Shown in pieces: positions 16,087 to 23,312 of a DNA stretch of 33,080 nucleotides. Location of the stretch: positions 1 to 33,080 of the forward strand of contig JAAZKR010000037.1 of NCBI GenBank assembly GCA_012799725.1, in the 5' to 3' direction. Numbering within the stretch: the stretch's first letter is position 1; the number at the start of each line of letters is the position of its first letter. Source of the DNA: Oligosphaeraceae bacterium (GTDB lineage Bacteria; Verrucomicrobiota; Lentisphaeria; Oligosphaerales; Oligosphaeraceae). The notes below the pieces were generated by a model, which worked only from the letters and a program-made list of their open reading frames with translations, was not told the DNA's origin and did not search any database. The translations under genes and the position numbers were made by a program.

Positions 16087-16124
16087 TGCGTAATCTGCGT
16101 AATCTGCGCAATCTGCGGATAAAA
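16087..16124 (+). repeat. AATCTGCG-type repeat phrase, copy 3 (best preserved)
   Basis: Four successive units (TGCG, TAATCTGCG, TAATCTGCG, CAATCTGCGG) with a nine-base period are followed by ATAAAA. It lies just past the stop of the U32-like gene and is the clearest tandem in the window. Confidence 0.8.
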
Positions 16125-16167
16125 ATGGATTGTACCCACCGCCACGCCCCAAAAAAAACCGGTCTCG

Positions 16168-18258
16168 CTATCGCAACTTGCGTCCATAGTTGAATAGAAA
16201 CGGGTTTTCGCTTAGCTTCGTCAACTCGCGCCTCGGATCAGCGGAGCATTGCAAGTCCACCACCAAGTGCGCCACTTTGACCAAGTTGTTGCACAATCCA
16301 CGCCAGTCATATGGATTTCTAGCGCGCAGTACGGTGAGCTCGCCTTCAATCCGGGGCAGCAGCTCCAGGCCACGGGCATCGCGCAAAAATTCGGCCTGCC
16401 CTGGCGCAAACTCCTTGGGCAGCTGTACCCGACTCCGCATCAAGGGCGGTCTGGCGAAGACAGTCAATGCCAGCGGAGTGCTGGCCTCTTGGCAAAGTTC
16501 CTCAAGCTGCTCGCGGTCAATCTCGCAGGATATGCTGCTGCTACGAAAACCGCAACTCTGCAAAAAGCGAGCGGCATTGGCATTCAACACTGCCAGGCCG
16601 GGTCCGGCCTCCAACGCCGACTTGCGTTTGTTGGCCAGATGCCAAGCATCCCAAGAGTTGATCTCCAATGCCAGCCCGGCCTGTTCAGCGTAATCGAGCA
16701 GCAGCTCAACGCTGCTTAGTTGTGCCTCGTACATCACAGCCGGCAAAGCTAAAACCGAAATAGCCGAGCCCAGTTCTGATAATACAGCAAGTTGAGCATG
16801 TATCGACTCCAGCGATGAAAACAACTCGCAGTCATATATCAGCTCATAACCAAGATCGGTTAAATCCTGCTTTTGCAGCCAAGCAAGCTCACTACGGCCT
16901 AGACGCAGGCGATTGGGCGCATCACCCAAACACCGACTATTTGCTGCGTTCGAGCCATGTTTTGCAAGTAGAAATGCATCCAGTTCCTCAGGTAGTTTGA
17001 TGCGCACCTGCTCTTCGACCTGCTTATTTGCCAGCCTATAAAAACGGCTCAAGCCTTCCTGTACGGTTTTCAAACAACGTCGTGGCAACAACATGGATAA
17101 AATCTCCGGCGCGCAATGCAAACGCCATTCCAAGTTGCCCGGTGACCTGCGCAGCAGCTCGGCATACAGTTGTTCAATGCTGATAGCACGCTTGGCTGAG
17201 ACGATACGCTGTCGGGCAATGCGCAAGCTGTCCTTATGTCCACGCCAGCTAAAATCCCAGACCAGTGCGCCGTCAGCCTCAAGTCGTAAATCTATATTTG
17301 GTTGGCGCGGCACTGACACCGGCTTGGCTTCAGTTTCTGTCGTCAGCCTTGTGCGTGGCCTGCCAGATTCGCCACTGATTTCGCTACGCCGCTCCGCAAA
17401 AAAAGCCTGGCTCATAGGTCTACCGCTATAGTCGCCTAATTGTTCAGCTTGTTCTCGTAGTTCGCTCGCGCTTAGCTCTTGGCGTTTGGCACTTTGAAAA
17501 AGCTGCACTGCACGCCGCACCCAATCTGCCGACTTGAGCCTCCCCTCTATTTTCAGCGCCTTTACACCGCATTCAGCCAATACGGGCAGACATTCCACCA
17601 AGCTAAGATCATGCATAGAGAAGACGCGCCCCTGCTCTCCTTTATCCGTCTGCCAGAGCACTCGGCAGGGGCTGGTGCATGCGCCGCGGTTGCCGCTGCG
17701 TCCCCCACCCCAGCTTGAGAGCAGGCAGCGTCCTGAACAGCTGAAGCAGAGTGCTCCCTGCACAAAGACTTCGCTTTCTATGCCGGGCACTGCGGAAGCT
17801 GCCTTGACCTCATCCTTGCTCATTTCCCTGGCCAGTACCACTCTTTGCAGACCCAGCCTCTTAGCCGCTTGCATACCTGCACTGCTGCTGATTCCGGCCT
17901 GTGTACTGAAGTGAAATTGCAGATCAGGAAAGAAATGGCGCAACTGCAATAAGGCCGCATCGCTTACGATAACTGCATCGACACCAGTTTCGGCAGCCAA
18001 TTGCAGTGAACGCGCTGCCAGCCCTAATTCACGCTGCGCCAGTCCGGTATTCAGGGTCAAATATGCCAGAGCACCATGCTTATGCACCAGGGCTACGGTA
18101 TCGGCCAGCTGCTCGGGAGCAAAGTTTTCCGCTCCCTGACGCGCATTCAGACGTTTTAAGCCAAAATATACTGCATCGCTACCGGCCTCCAGTGCTGCCT
18201 CCAAGACGGCTCTGCCACCGGCCGGCGCCATGATCTCAAGTTGTGCCAAACTAGACAT
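16168..18258 (-). CDS. Peptidase U32-family protein (RlhA/YhbU-like)
   Basis: A 696-residue protein of the U32 'collagenase-like' family. The N-terminal domain opens LEIMAPAGGRAVLEAALEAG and contains the U32 signature: ESEVFVQGALCFSCSGRCLL, then GGRSGNRGACTSPCR near residues 155-195. Its cysteines probably bind an iron-sulfur cluster. The VKALKIEGRLKSADWVRRAV segment and the long C-terminal half match the large RlhA type, which in E. coli hydroxylates 23S rRNA C2501. Other U32 members act in prephenate-dependent tRNA hydroxylation, so the exact substrate is not fixed. The ATG at 18258 is where homology begins. The frame runs on to 18474, but that part translates a repeat phrase (QSADYADYTD) and should not be included. 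No strong ribosome site is visible. Confidence 0.88.
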   Translation of the reverse strand: MSSLAQLEIMAPAGGRAVLEAALEAGSDAVYFGLKRLNARQGAENFAPEQLADTVALVHKHGALAYLTLNTGLAQRELGLAARSLQLAAETGVDAVIVSDAALLQLRHFFPDLQFHFSTQAGISSSAGMQAAKRLGLQRVVLAREMSKDEVKAASAVPGIESEVFVQGALCFSCSGRCLLSSWGGGRSGNRGACTSPCRVLWQTDKGEQGRVFSMHDLSLVECLPVLAECGVKALKIEGRLKSADWVRRAVQLFQSAKRQELSASELREQAEQLGDYSGRPMSQAFFAERRSEISGESGRPRTRLTTETEAKPVSVPRQPNIDLRLEADGALVWDFSWRGHKDSLRIARQRIVSAKRAISIEQLYAELLRRSPGNLEWRLHCAPEILSMLLPRRCLKTVQEGLSRFYRLANKQVEEQVRIKLPEELDAFLLAKHGSNAANSRCLGDAPNRLRLGRSELAWLQKQDLTDLGYELIYDCELFSSLESIHAQLAVLSELGSAISVLALPAVMYEAQLSSVELLLDYAEQAGLALEINSWDAWHLANKRKSALEAGPGLAVLNANAARFLQSCGFRSSSISCEIDREQLEELCQEASTPLALTVFARPPLMRSRVQLPKEFAPGQAEFLRDARGLELLPRIEGELTVLRARNPYDWRGLCNNLVKVAHLVVDLQCSADPRRELTKLSENPFLFNYGRKLR

Positions 18259-18382
18259 GTTGTGTTCAAATAAATAATGATTCAAAGTAAAACTATAAAC
18301 ATAATGCTGTTCCGTAAGCTTGCGCCTTGACCGGTCGGTTTTTATCATGATGGACACTGACTTTTCAAATGCAATTGCTCTT

Positions 18383-18413
18383 AAATCTGTATAATCTGCG
18401 TAATCTGCGGATT
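18383..18413 (+). repeat. AATCTGCG-type repeat phrase, copy 4
   Basis: Units AATCTGTAT, AATCTGCGT and AATCTGCGG in tandem, nine-base period, in the divergent spacer. Read on the minus strand in frame it gives the misleading peptide SADYADYTD. Confidence 0.75.
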
Positions 18414-18547
18414 GACAAAACTGGAAACTGAAAGCCATTACCGCCGCATCTTGCTTGTAAGTTGCGACTAACAAATTAAATTATGCAATCGTCCTTGCCC
18501 GGCTTGTATTTGCCCGCCGGGTGCTTATGACGCCAAGTCCACACAAT

Positions 18548-18554
18548 AAGGAGA
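18548..18554 (+). promoter_or_regulatory. ribosome binding site of the cyclophilin gene
   Basis: AAGGAGA six bases before the ATG at 18561. It favours that ATG over the overlapping TTG at 18558. Confidence 0.75.
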
Positions 18555-18560
18555 ATATTG

Positions 18561-19286
18561 ATGAAGCGTTTATCCTTTCTCAGCTTTCTTTTAGTTGCAA
18601 CATTGTGCCTGCATTTGTCTGCAGACAGCATCAAGTTGAAGGATGGGCGTGTCTTTAAGGGCGAGATCATACGGGGGCAAGATGTAGTCACCGTCAAGCA
18701 AGAGGGCAAGATTTTTCAATTTGCAAAAAAGGAACTGGTTGAAATGAACGGCGAAGTTGTCGCACAAGAGCAAAACCCCCGCATCCGTCTTGCCACCAGC
18801 AAGGGTGATATGATCATAGAACTCTTTGAGGACGAATGCCCTAATACGGTTGCCAATATCATCAGCCTGGCTGAGAGCGGCTTCTATAAGGGCATGTCTT
18901 TCCACCGCATCATCAACGGCTTCATGGCCCAAGGCGGATGCCCCAACTCCAAACGTGGTGCCAGCGGCACGCCGGGTACCGGTGGGCCGGGCTATCGTTT
19001 CGCTGATGAATTCTCCCCTAAGCTCAAACACGACAAGCGTGGTATCCTCTCCATGGCCAACGCCGGACCCGGAACCAATGGCAGCCAATTCTTCCTGTGC
19101 TTCTTGCCTACCCCGCATCTGGACGGACGCCACAGCGTCTTCGGACAAGTGATACAAGGCCTGGAAATTCTTGATAAGCTGGAAGCCGTCGGCACGCAGT
19201 CAGGCAAACCGCAAGAGAATATCAGCTTCAACATTGAAGTGATTTCGAAAAGAAACCACGACTACATTGTCAAAAAAATCCAATAA
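18561..19286 (+). CDS. Exported cyclophilin-type peptidyl-prolyl cis-trans isomerase
   Basis: A 241-residue protein. A signal peptide (residues 1-21, ending LHLSADS) is followed by a small beta-type module of about 45 residues (IKLKDGRVFKGEIIRGQDVV). A full cyclophilin domain then starts at about residue 75 (PRIRLATSKGDMIIELFEDE). Active-site phrases are present: FHRIINGFMAQGG with the catalytic Arg, GTNGSQFFLC, and PHLDGRHSVFGQV. It should assist proline isomerisation in folding proteins in the periplasm. The start is fixed by the AAGGAGA at 18548-18554. The lipoprotein gene begins 18 bases after its stop, so the two are very likely co-transcribed. The N-terminal module recalls the small 'DGRxxxGxI' domain seen in PVC exported proteins; this is an impression, not a firm family assignment. 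Confidence 0.93.
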   Translation: MKRLSFLSFLLVATLCLHLSADSIKLKDGRVFKGEIIRGQDVVTVKQEGKIFQFAKKELVEMNGEVVAQEQNPRIRLATSKGDMIIELFEDECPNTVANIISLAESGFYKGMSFHRIINGFMAQGGCPNSKRGASGTPGTGGPGYRFADEFSPKLKHDKRGILSMANAGPGTNGSQFFLCFLPTPHLDGRHSVFGQVIQGLEILDKLEAVGTQSGKPQENISFNIEVISKRNHDYIVKKIQ

Positions 19287-19303
19287 GCCAACCCGGCGTC
19301 TTC

Positions 19304-21712
19304 ATGTTTTTTCAGCGTCATTGTCATGCCAGCTTCATAATGCCCCTATGCCTTGGTGCCTTGGGACTTTTGCTGCTGTTTGCCGGCTGCTCTGGCACAC
19401 AGCTGCCACCCGGCTTGCACAAAGACAACAATGGTTATCGCGCCAGTTTTGATGCAGAGCTCAGCCCCGAGGCCAAGTACGCCTTTCTCAGCTGGCAGCT
19501 GGAATTACAGCAGAATGCCGGCAGCGATAGAGAACTGTTGGCCTATCTGGCACAACTGCAAGAGAAAGAACTGAAAACCGGCACGCTGCGTCTTGCTGAA
19601 ATGATCACTAAAATGGGTGGTAACTTCACGCGTTTGGACGCCAATGGCGGCCTGCGCTTTGATCCGGCAATCTTCGCTGAAAACGAAAACTGGCAGGAAG
19701 TACTCACTTTACTGGAAAATTTGCGCACAGCTCTGAAAACACCGATTCGGGCCATGCCTAACGATGATGAGATCGCCTTGCTTTTTGGGGCGGAACACGA
19801 ATCTGCCCGGGCTGATTTCCGCGCTTGGCTGGCGGACCGCAGCCCGGAGCTGCCTGACAACCCCATACTGCCGCGAAAGAAGCTCTTGCAGGAGCTGGAC
19901 CAGATACAGGACATCATCAGCCTGAAAAGACGCTTGCTGGACTCTTGCGCCGAGGCTAATGCACTGCTCGAATCCGGCAATGGGCTGAAAGCTGTCAATC
20001 TGCTTGAGGAAACCGGCAAACTACTCCCCGACCATAGCAGTTTAAGCCTGATTGGCGACACCAAAACCCTGGCTGCCCTGGAACGGGAACGTCGTGAACT
20101 GCCCGGCAGAATGTTAAAGCAAGCTCTGGCTGCGGCTGAGAAAAGTATGCACGAGGCGCTGGAAGAATCCCAGCCCCGGGATTCTTTGCGCATGCAAAAC
20201 TCACTGGAAAGCTTGGAACGCCAGCTCACCAACCATTTGCAACTTTGGCAATCCGACCAACGTTTCAAGGACTGCCTGCTTGAACATAAAGATCAGCTGC
20301 AAAGCCTGTTGGGCAAGATGGCAAAATGGCGTGCTCACTTCTGGCAAGAAGAGTTGAGCAAGCTGGCTGAACAAAATGAATTCTGGCCGGCGGCTCTGCG
20401 CTATCAAAGCTTCATGGCTCTGCTCAGCGATGCAGATAGCGGCGATTTGGGACTGTATTTCAAGGTGCGCCCAAACAATGCCGATGGCGCCACGCTGTTT
20501 GCCGAACAAATACAAAGCACATTGAAAGACAAATTCGTCTCCACGCTGCCGGCCGCATTCAAGCATTACCTGTCTGCCATAGATCATGGCAGCAATATCG
20601 CTAACACGCATGGCATTAGCTTGACCCTGTGTAAGATGCTGCAAAGCCTCAGCGAGCTGGCCGGCGGCGAAAACACCTTGCCGGAAGAATGCCGCTCGGC
20701 ACTATCCAAGATGCGAGCCTACGCTGAACAGTCAAAGCGTAATTTAGTCAAGGACAGCCTGCAAAGCACACTGCACATCAACGAGATGTCTTCAGGCAGC
20801 CCCGGCTTGGGCATGACCTACGCCCGAGACCTGGAAAACGTCTTGCGTGGACCGGTGCAGTACGAAGGGCTGCTGCCCTGGCTCAAAATCGCCGAAAACA
20901 ATCAACCGCAAGGCCATCGTGATTACGTCATATACGGCGGCATTATCGCAGATTATAATGCCAACGAACTGGTCGAACGCAGCAGCATGCGCTCGGTTAT
21001 CCGGCATGACGAAATTCAAAAACTTGGCAATCCGGACTACAACGCCGAGGCCGGTGCCAACGCCCCACTGCGGCAAAGTGCTAAATACATCTACCGGCAG
21101 GATGTGCTGGAGCAAGTGATTACCGTAAAGGAGATTGAGCGCTTGGCGCATTTGCGCGTCTTCTTCAATATCAAGGGTCCCGGAGTAGCCGAGCTGCTTG
21201 AGATCAATGAGTTCTATAGTCGCAAATTTGCCATCGAGCAATCCCATCTCTTTGAGGACGTGCACCGTAAACACAGCATCGAGACTTATGATCGCATGGA
21301 GCTCAAGGCACCTGAAGCACCGCCCGCCCTGCTCAACGACCGCGTCTGGAGCAGTGGCGAAATGCTTGACTTCGCAAGAAAGGACAGCCTGCACAGCCTT
21401 GCCGTAAAAGTGCTCTATCAATTGCAATATTTCCCCCTGTTTCTAGCTCAGAGAGCCGAAAGATTCGCCCAGGAAAATGAATGGCAGGAAGCCGCCGAAT
21501 ACTGGGGACGCTGCTACGCGGTTTGTGAAGAACTTAATCCACCGGTGGAAGTCGCGGACGTCTTCAAATTCAGCCAAACCCCCAGTGCCTCCTGCTATGA
21601 AAGCGACATGCGCAAGCTGCAAGACAGACAAAAAGAGCTAAGGGAGCTTAAGCGTACTGTCTCCGAAAAAGCATTCGCGCAGACCTGCACCTACCTCAGA
21701 CAAAAAAAATAA
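19304..21712 (+). CDS. Large lipoprotein of unknown function
   Basis: I do not recognise the family. The 802-residue product starts with a hydrophobic leader and a lipobox, LLLLFAGC, so it should be lipid-anchored. The rest is mostly predicted alpha-helix, rich in Leu, Glu, Gln and Arg, without further membrane spans. Residues about 200-360 look coiled or TPR-like (AVNLLEETGKLLPDHSSLSL), and a more varied segment lies at about 490-640 (DYVIYGGIIADYNANELVER). The C-terminal 100 residues include NEWQEAAEYWGRCYAVCEEL, a TPR-like helix pair. The start is either ATG 19304 or ATG 19340; the second leaves a more normal signal length, and neither has a ribosome site. It follows the exported isomerase by 18 bases and may be its partner or client. 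Confidence 0.7.
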   Translation: MFFQRHCHASFIMPLCLGALGLLLLFAGCSGTQLPPGLHKDNNGYRASFDAELSPEAKYAFLSWQLELQQNAGSDRELLAYLAQLQEKELKTGTLRLAEMITKMGGNFTRLDANGGLRFDPAIFAENENWQEVLTLLENLRTALKTPIRAMPNDDEIALLFGAEHESARADFRAWLADRSPELPDNPILPRKKLLQELDQIQDIISLKRRLLDSCAEANALLESGNGLKAVNLLEETGKLLPDHSSLSLIGDTKTLAALERERRELPGRMLKQALAAAEKSMHEALEESQPRDSLRMQNSLESLERQLTNHLQLWQSDQRFKDCLLEHKDQLQSLLGKMAKWRAHFWQEELSKLAEQNEFWPAALRYQSFMALLSDADSGDLGLYFKVRPNNADGATLFAEQIQSTLKDKFVSTLPAAFKHYLSAIDHGSNIANTHGISLTLCKMLQSLSELAGGENTLPEECRSALSKMRAYAEQSKRNLVKDSLQSTLHINEMSSGSPGLGMTYARDLENVLRGPVQYEGLLPWLKIAENNQPQGHRDYVIYGGIIADYNANELVERSSMRSVIRHDEIQKLGNPDYNAEAGANAPLRQSAKYIYRQDVLEQVITVKEIERLAHLRVFFNIKGPGVAELLEINEFYSRKFAIEQSHLFEDVHRKHSIETYDRMELKAPEAPPALLNDRVWSSGEMLDFARKDSLHSLAVKVLYQLQYFPLFLAQRAERFAQENEWQEAAEYWGRCYAVCEELNPPVEVADVFKFSQTPSASCYESDMRKLQDRQKELRELKRTVSEKAFAQTCTYLRQKK

Positions 21713-21768
21713 CCACAGCCATCTCATAGACTGTGAATGCAGGGACAGAGTTAACCGGATGGACTAAC

Positions 21769-21788
21769 AGTTCAAAGTTCAAGGTTCA
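21769..21788 (+). repeat. AGTTCAA-type repeat phrase
   Basis: AGTTCAAAGTTCAAGGTTCA is three tandem seven-base units with few changes. It is the only copy in the window, directly upstream of copies of two other phrase families. Confidence 0.6.
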
Positions 21789-21833
21789 CAAAGCCCGAAT
21801 TGTCAGCAAACTCGCTTGATTTTGCTATTTTAT

Positions 21834-21861
21834 CCCTTTGCTTGGCGCTCTTGGCGGGAAA
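21834..21861 (+). repeat. CTTGGCG-type repeat phrase, copy 3
   Basis: The run CCCTTTGCTTGGCGCTCTTG, continuing GCGGGAAA, gives three nine-base CTTTGC/CTTGGCG units. Confidence 0.6.
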
Positions 21862-21890
21862 CGAGCAGATTTTATAGTGCGTTCTTAAAA

Positions 21891-21913
21891 ATCTGCATAA
21901 CCTTCGGATAAAA
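21891..21913 (+). repeat. AATCTGCG-type repeat phrase, copy 5 (diverged)
   Basis: AATCTGCATAACCTTCGGAT followed by AAAA keeps the two-unit spacing and the GGATAAAA ending of the copy at 16087, with several substitutions. Confidence 0.5.
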
Positions 21914-22020
21914 CAAATGGCAGTACGAGCAACCAGCACGCTTTGATGCCGAGCAGTGAAAAACAATAATTCTCCCGCTAAGGAATTCATTCATAAATCG
22001 AAAATCGATCACCGAAAACA

Positions 22021-22024
22021 AGGA
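22021..22024 (+). promoter_or_regulatory. ribosome binding site of the DUF1015 gene
   Basis: AGGA six bases before the ATG at 22031; it supports that start over the open frame beginning at 21956. Confidence 0.5.
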
Positions 22025-22030
22025 TGTCTA

Positions 22031-23242
22031 ATGGCTCAAGTGTTTCCTTTCCCCGCCTGGCTGGCACCCGCTGATCAGGCCGCCCGCATCGCCACCTTGC
22101 CTTATGACGTTATGAACCGTCAAGAAGCAGCCAAGATGGCCGCCGACAACCCGCTCAGCTTTTTGCGTGTAACCCGTTCCGAGATAGAGCTGCCCGACAG
22201 CGTCTGCGCCTATGACGCCTCTGTTTATGAGCGTGCCGCAGCCAACTGGCAGAAATTCCGCCGGGAGTACTTGCGCCAGGATGCAAAACCGGGGTTCTAC
22301 GTCTATTCTCTTATTATGCAAGGCCGCCGTCAAACCGGCGTAGTTGCTGCCGCTTCCGTACATGATTACAACAACGATGTCATTCGTAAGCACGAGCGCA
22401 CCCGTCAAGACAAGGAAGACGATCGCACCCGCCATATCAGCACCATACGCGCACAAACCGGCGCAGTCTTCCTGACCTATAGAGACTCAGCAGAGATAGA
22501 CCGTATCGTCAACCTGAGCATGCAGACCGAACCGCTCTTTGACTTTCGTGCCGAGGATGGCATCGGCCATACCGGCTGGCGAGTGCCCGAACAACATAGC
22601 CAGGCACTGCAAGAAGCATTCGCACAAGTCCCCCTGCTATATATAGCTGATGGACATCATCGCGCCGCCAGCGCCAGCCGCACCTGCAAAAAACTGCTTG
22701 AACAGGGCGAAAAAGGCGAAATCGAGCGCTTCCTCTCTGTCATTTTCCCCGCCGGACAACTGCATATCATGCCGTATAACCGGGTAGTACTGGACCTTAA
22801 TGGGCTCTCTGAAGAGCAGTTCCTGACGAAACTGGCCCAGGTCTGCCGGATTAGCGATACCGACAAAACTCAGCCGGATGAGCCCGGTCAGGTCTGCCTA
22901 TATTTTCAAAAGCGCTGGCGACTACTTGATTTCAAGCAAAAAGAGGCCGCCAGTCCTGCCGAAGCTCTGGATGTCAGCCTGCTGCAGAACCAAGTGCTCA
23001 GCCCCATACTGGGCATTGAGAATCCGCGCACCAGCCAGCGCATAGACTTCATCGGCGGCATACGCGGCACTGATGAACTGATCAAGCTGGTGGACAACGG
23101 CCAGGCATGCCTGGCTTTCTCCATGTATCCGACCACCGTCAATGAACTGATGCAAATCGCCGACCGAGGCGAAATCATGCCGCCAAAATCAACTTGGTTT
23201 GAACCCAAGTTGAGAGATGGGCTCTTTACACACGAAATCTAA
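22031..23242 (+). CDS. DUF1015 family protein
   Basis: A 403-residue cytosolic protein of the DUF1015 family, whose biochemical role is not established. Family marks are the opening FPFPAWLAPADQAARIATLP followed by YDV, NPLSFLRVTRSE, the KHERTRQDKEDDRTRH stretch, and the conserved LLYIADGHHRAASA. The last has a metal- or nucleotide-site look (DGHHR). ATG 22031 is used because homology starts there and an AGGA lies upstream. It precedes the LysA-type decarboxylase by 70 bases. From memory, DUF1015 genes elsewhere often lie beside amino-acid biosynthesis genes such as serA, so a link to amino-acid metabolism is a reasonable inference. Confidence 0.88.
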   Translation: MAQVFPFPAWLAPADQAARIATLPYDVMNRQEAAKMAADNPLSFLRVTRSEIELPDSVCAYDASVYERAAANWQKFRREYLRQDAKPGFYVYSLIMQGRRQTGVVAAASVHDYNNDVIRKHERTRQDKEDDRTRHISTIRAQTGAVFLTYRDSAEIDRIVNLSMQTEPLFDFRAEDGIGHTGWRVPEQHSQALQEAFAQVPLLYIADGHHRAASASRTCKKLLEQGEKGEIERFLSVIFPAGQLHIMPYNRVVLDLNGLSEEQFLTKLAQVCRISDTDKTQPDEPGQVCLYFQKRWRLLDFKQKEAASPAEALDVSLLQNQVLSPILGIENPRTSQRIDFIGGIRGTDELIKLVDNGQACLAFSMYPTTVNELMQIADRGEIMPPKSTWFEPKLRDGLFTHEI

Positions 23243-23312
23243 GCCAGTGAACACTTCGTCGAACAAATCGTTCTTTAACTAATCCAACACACATTGCCAA
23301 CAGGGAGAAACA

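Larger units (their letters stand above)
15856..16167. other. gene-free 312-base spacer with three repeat types
   Basis: No open frame here is convincing. From left to right it holds an A/T-rich leader upstream of moxR, a CCACGAAAGACGCATGAAG phrase (15941-15959), a CTTGGC phrase (15984-16002) and a four-unit AATCTGCG run (16087-16124). I could not identify a clear sigma-70 promoter for the Bat cluster, although it should lie here if the cluster is transcribed separately from the U32 gene. Confidence 0.6.
18259..18560. other. divergent intergenic region between U32 gene and isomerase gene
   Basis: These 302 bases must contain the promoters of both outward-facing genes. An AATCTGCG phrase lies at 18383-18413. 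The part nearest the isomerase gene is A/T-rich around 18466-18490, but I see no -35/-10 pair good enough to annotate. The minus frame is open through most of it, yet shows no protein family resemblance. Confidence 0.55.
21713..22030. other. gene-free 318-base spacer with stacked repeat phrases
   Basis: No convincing gene. It contains an AGTTCAA phrase (21769-21788), a CTTGGCG phrase (21834-21861) and a diverged AATCTGCG phrase (21891-21913), in that order. The frame of the DUF1015 gene extends back to 21956, but the added residues show no homology. A promoter for the DUF1015-lysA pair is expected here; I cannot point to one. Confidence 0.6.

Noticed and set aside
16087-16124. Nine-base tandem considered as a CRISPR-like or satellite array
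   Set aside because: Units are contiguous with no spacers and far too short for CRISPR; kept as a repeat phrase only.
18259-18474. N-terminal extension of the U32 protein
   Set aside because: It translates a repeat phrase and lacks similarity to the family, which starts at residue 73 of the long frame.
18591-19157. 188-codon antisense frame over the cyclophilin gene
   Set aside because: The plus strand carries the full cyclophilin signature, so the antisense frame is a shadow.
20792-21427. 211-codon antisense frame within the lipoprotein gene
   Set aside because: Lies entirely inside a longer plus-strand frame with a lipobox and operon context; no ribosome site or family resemblance.
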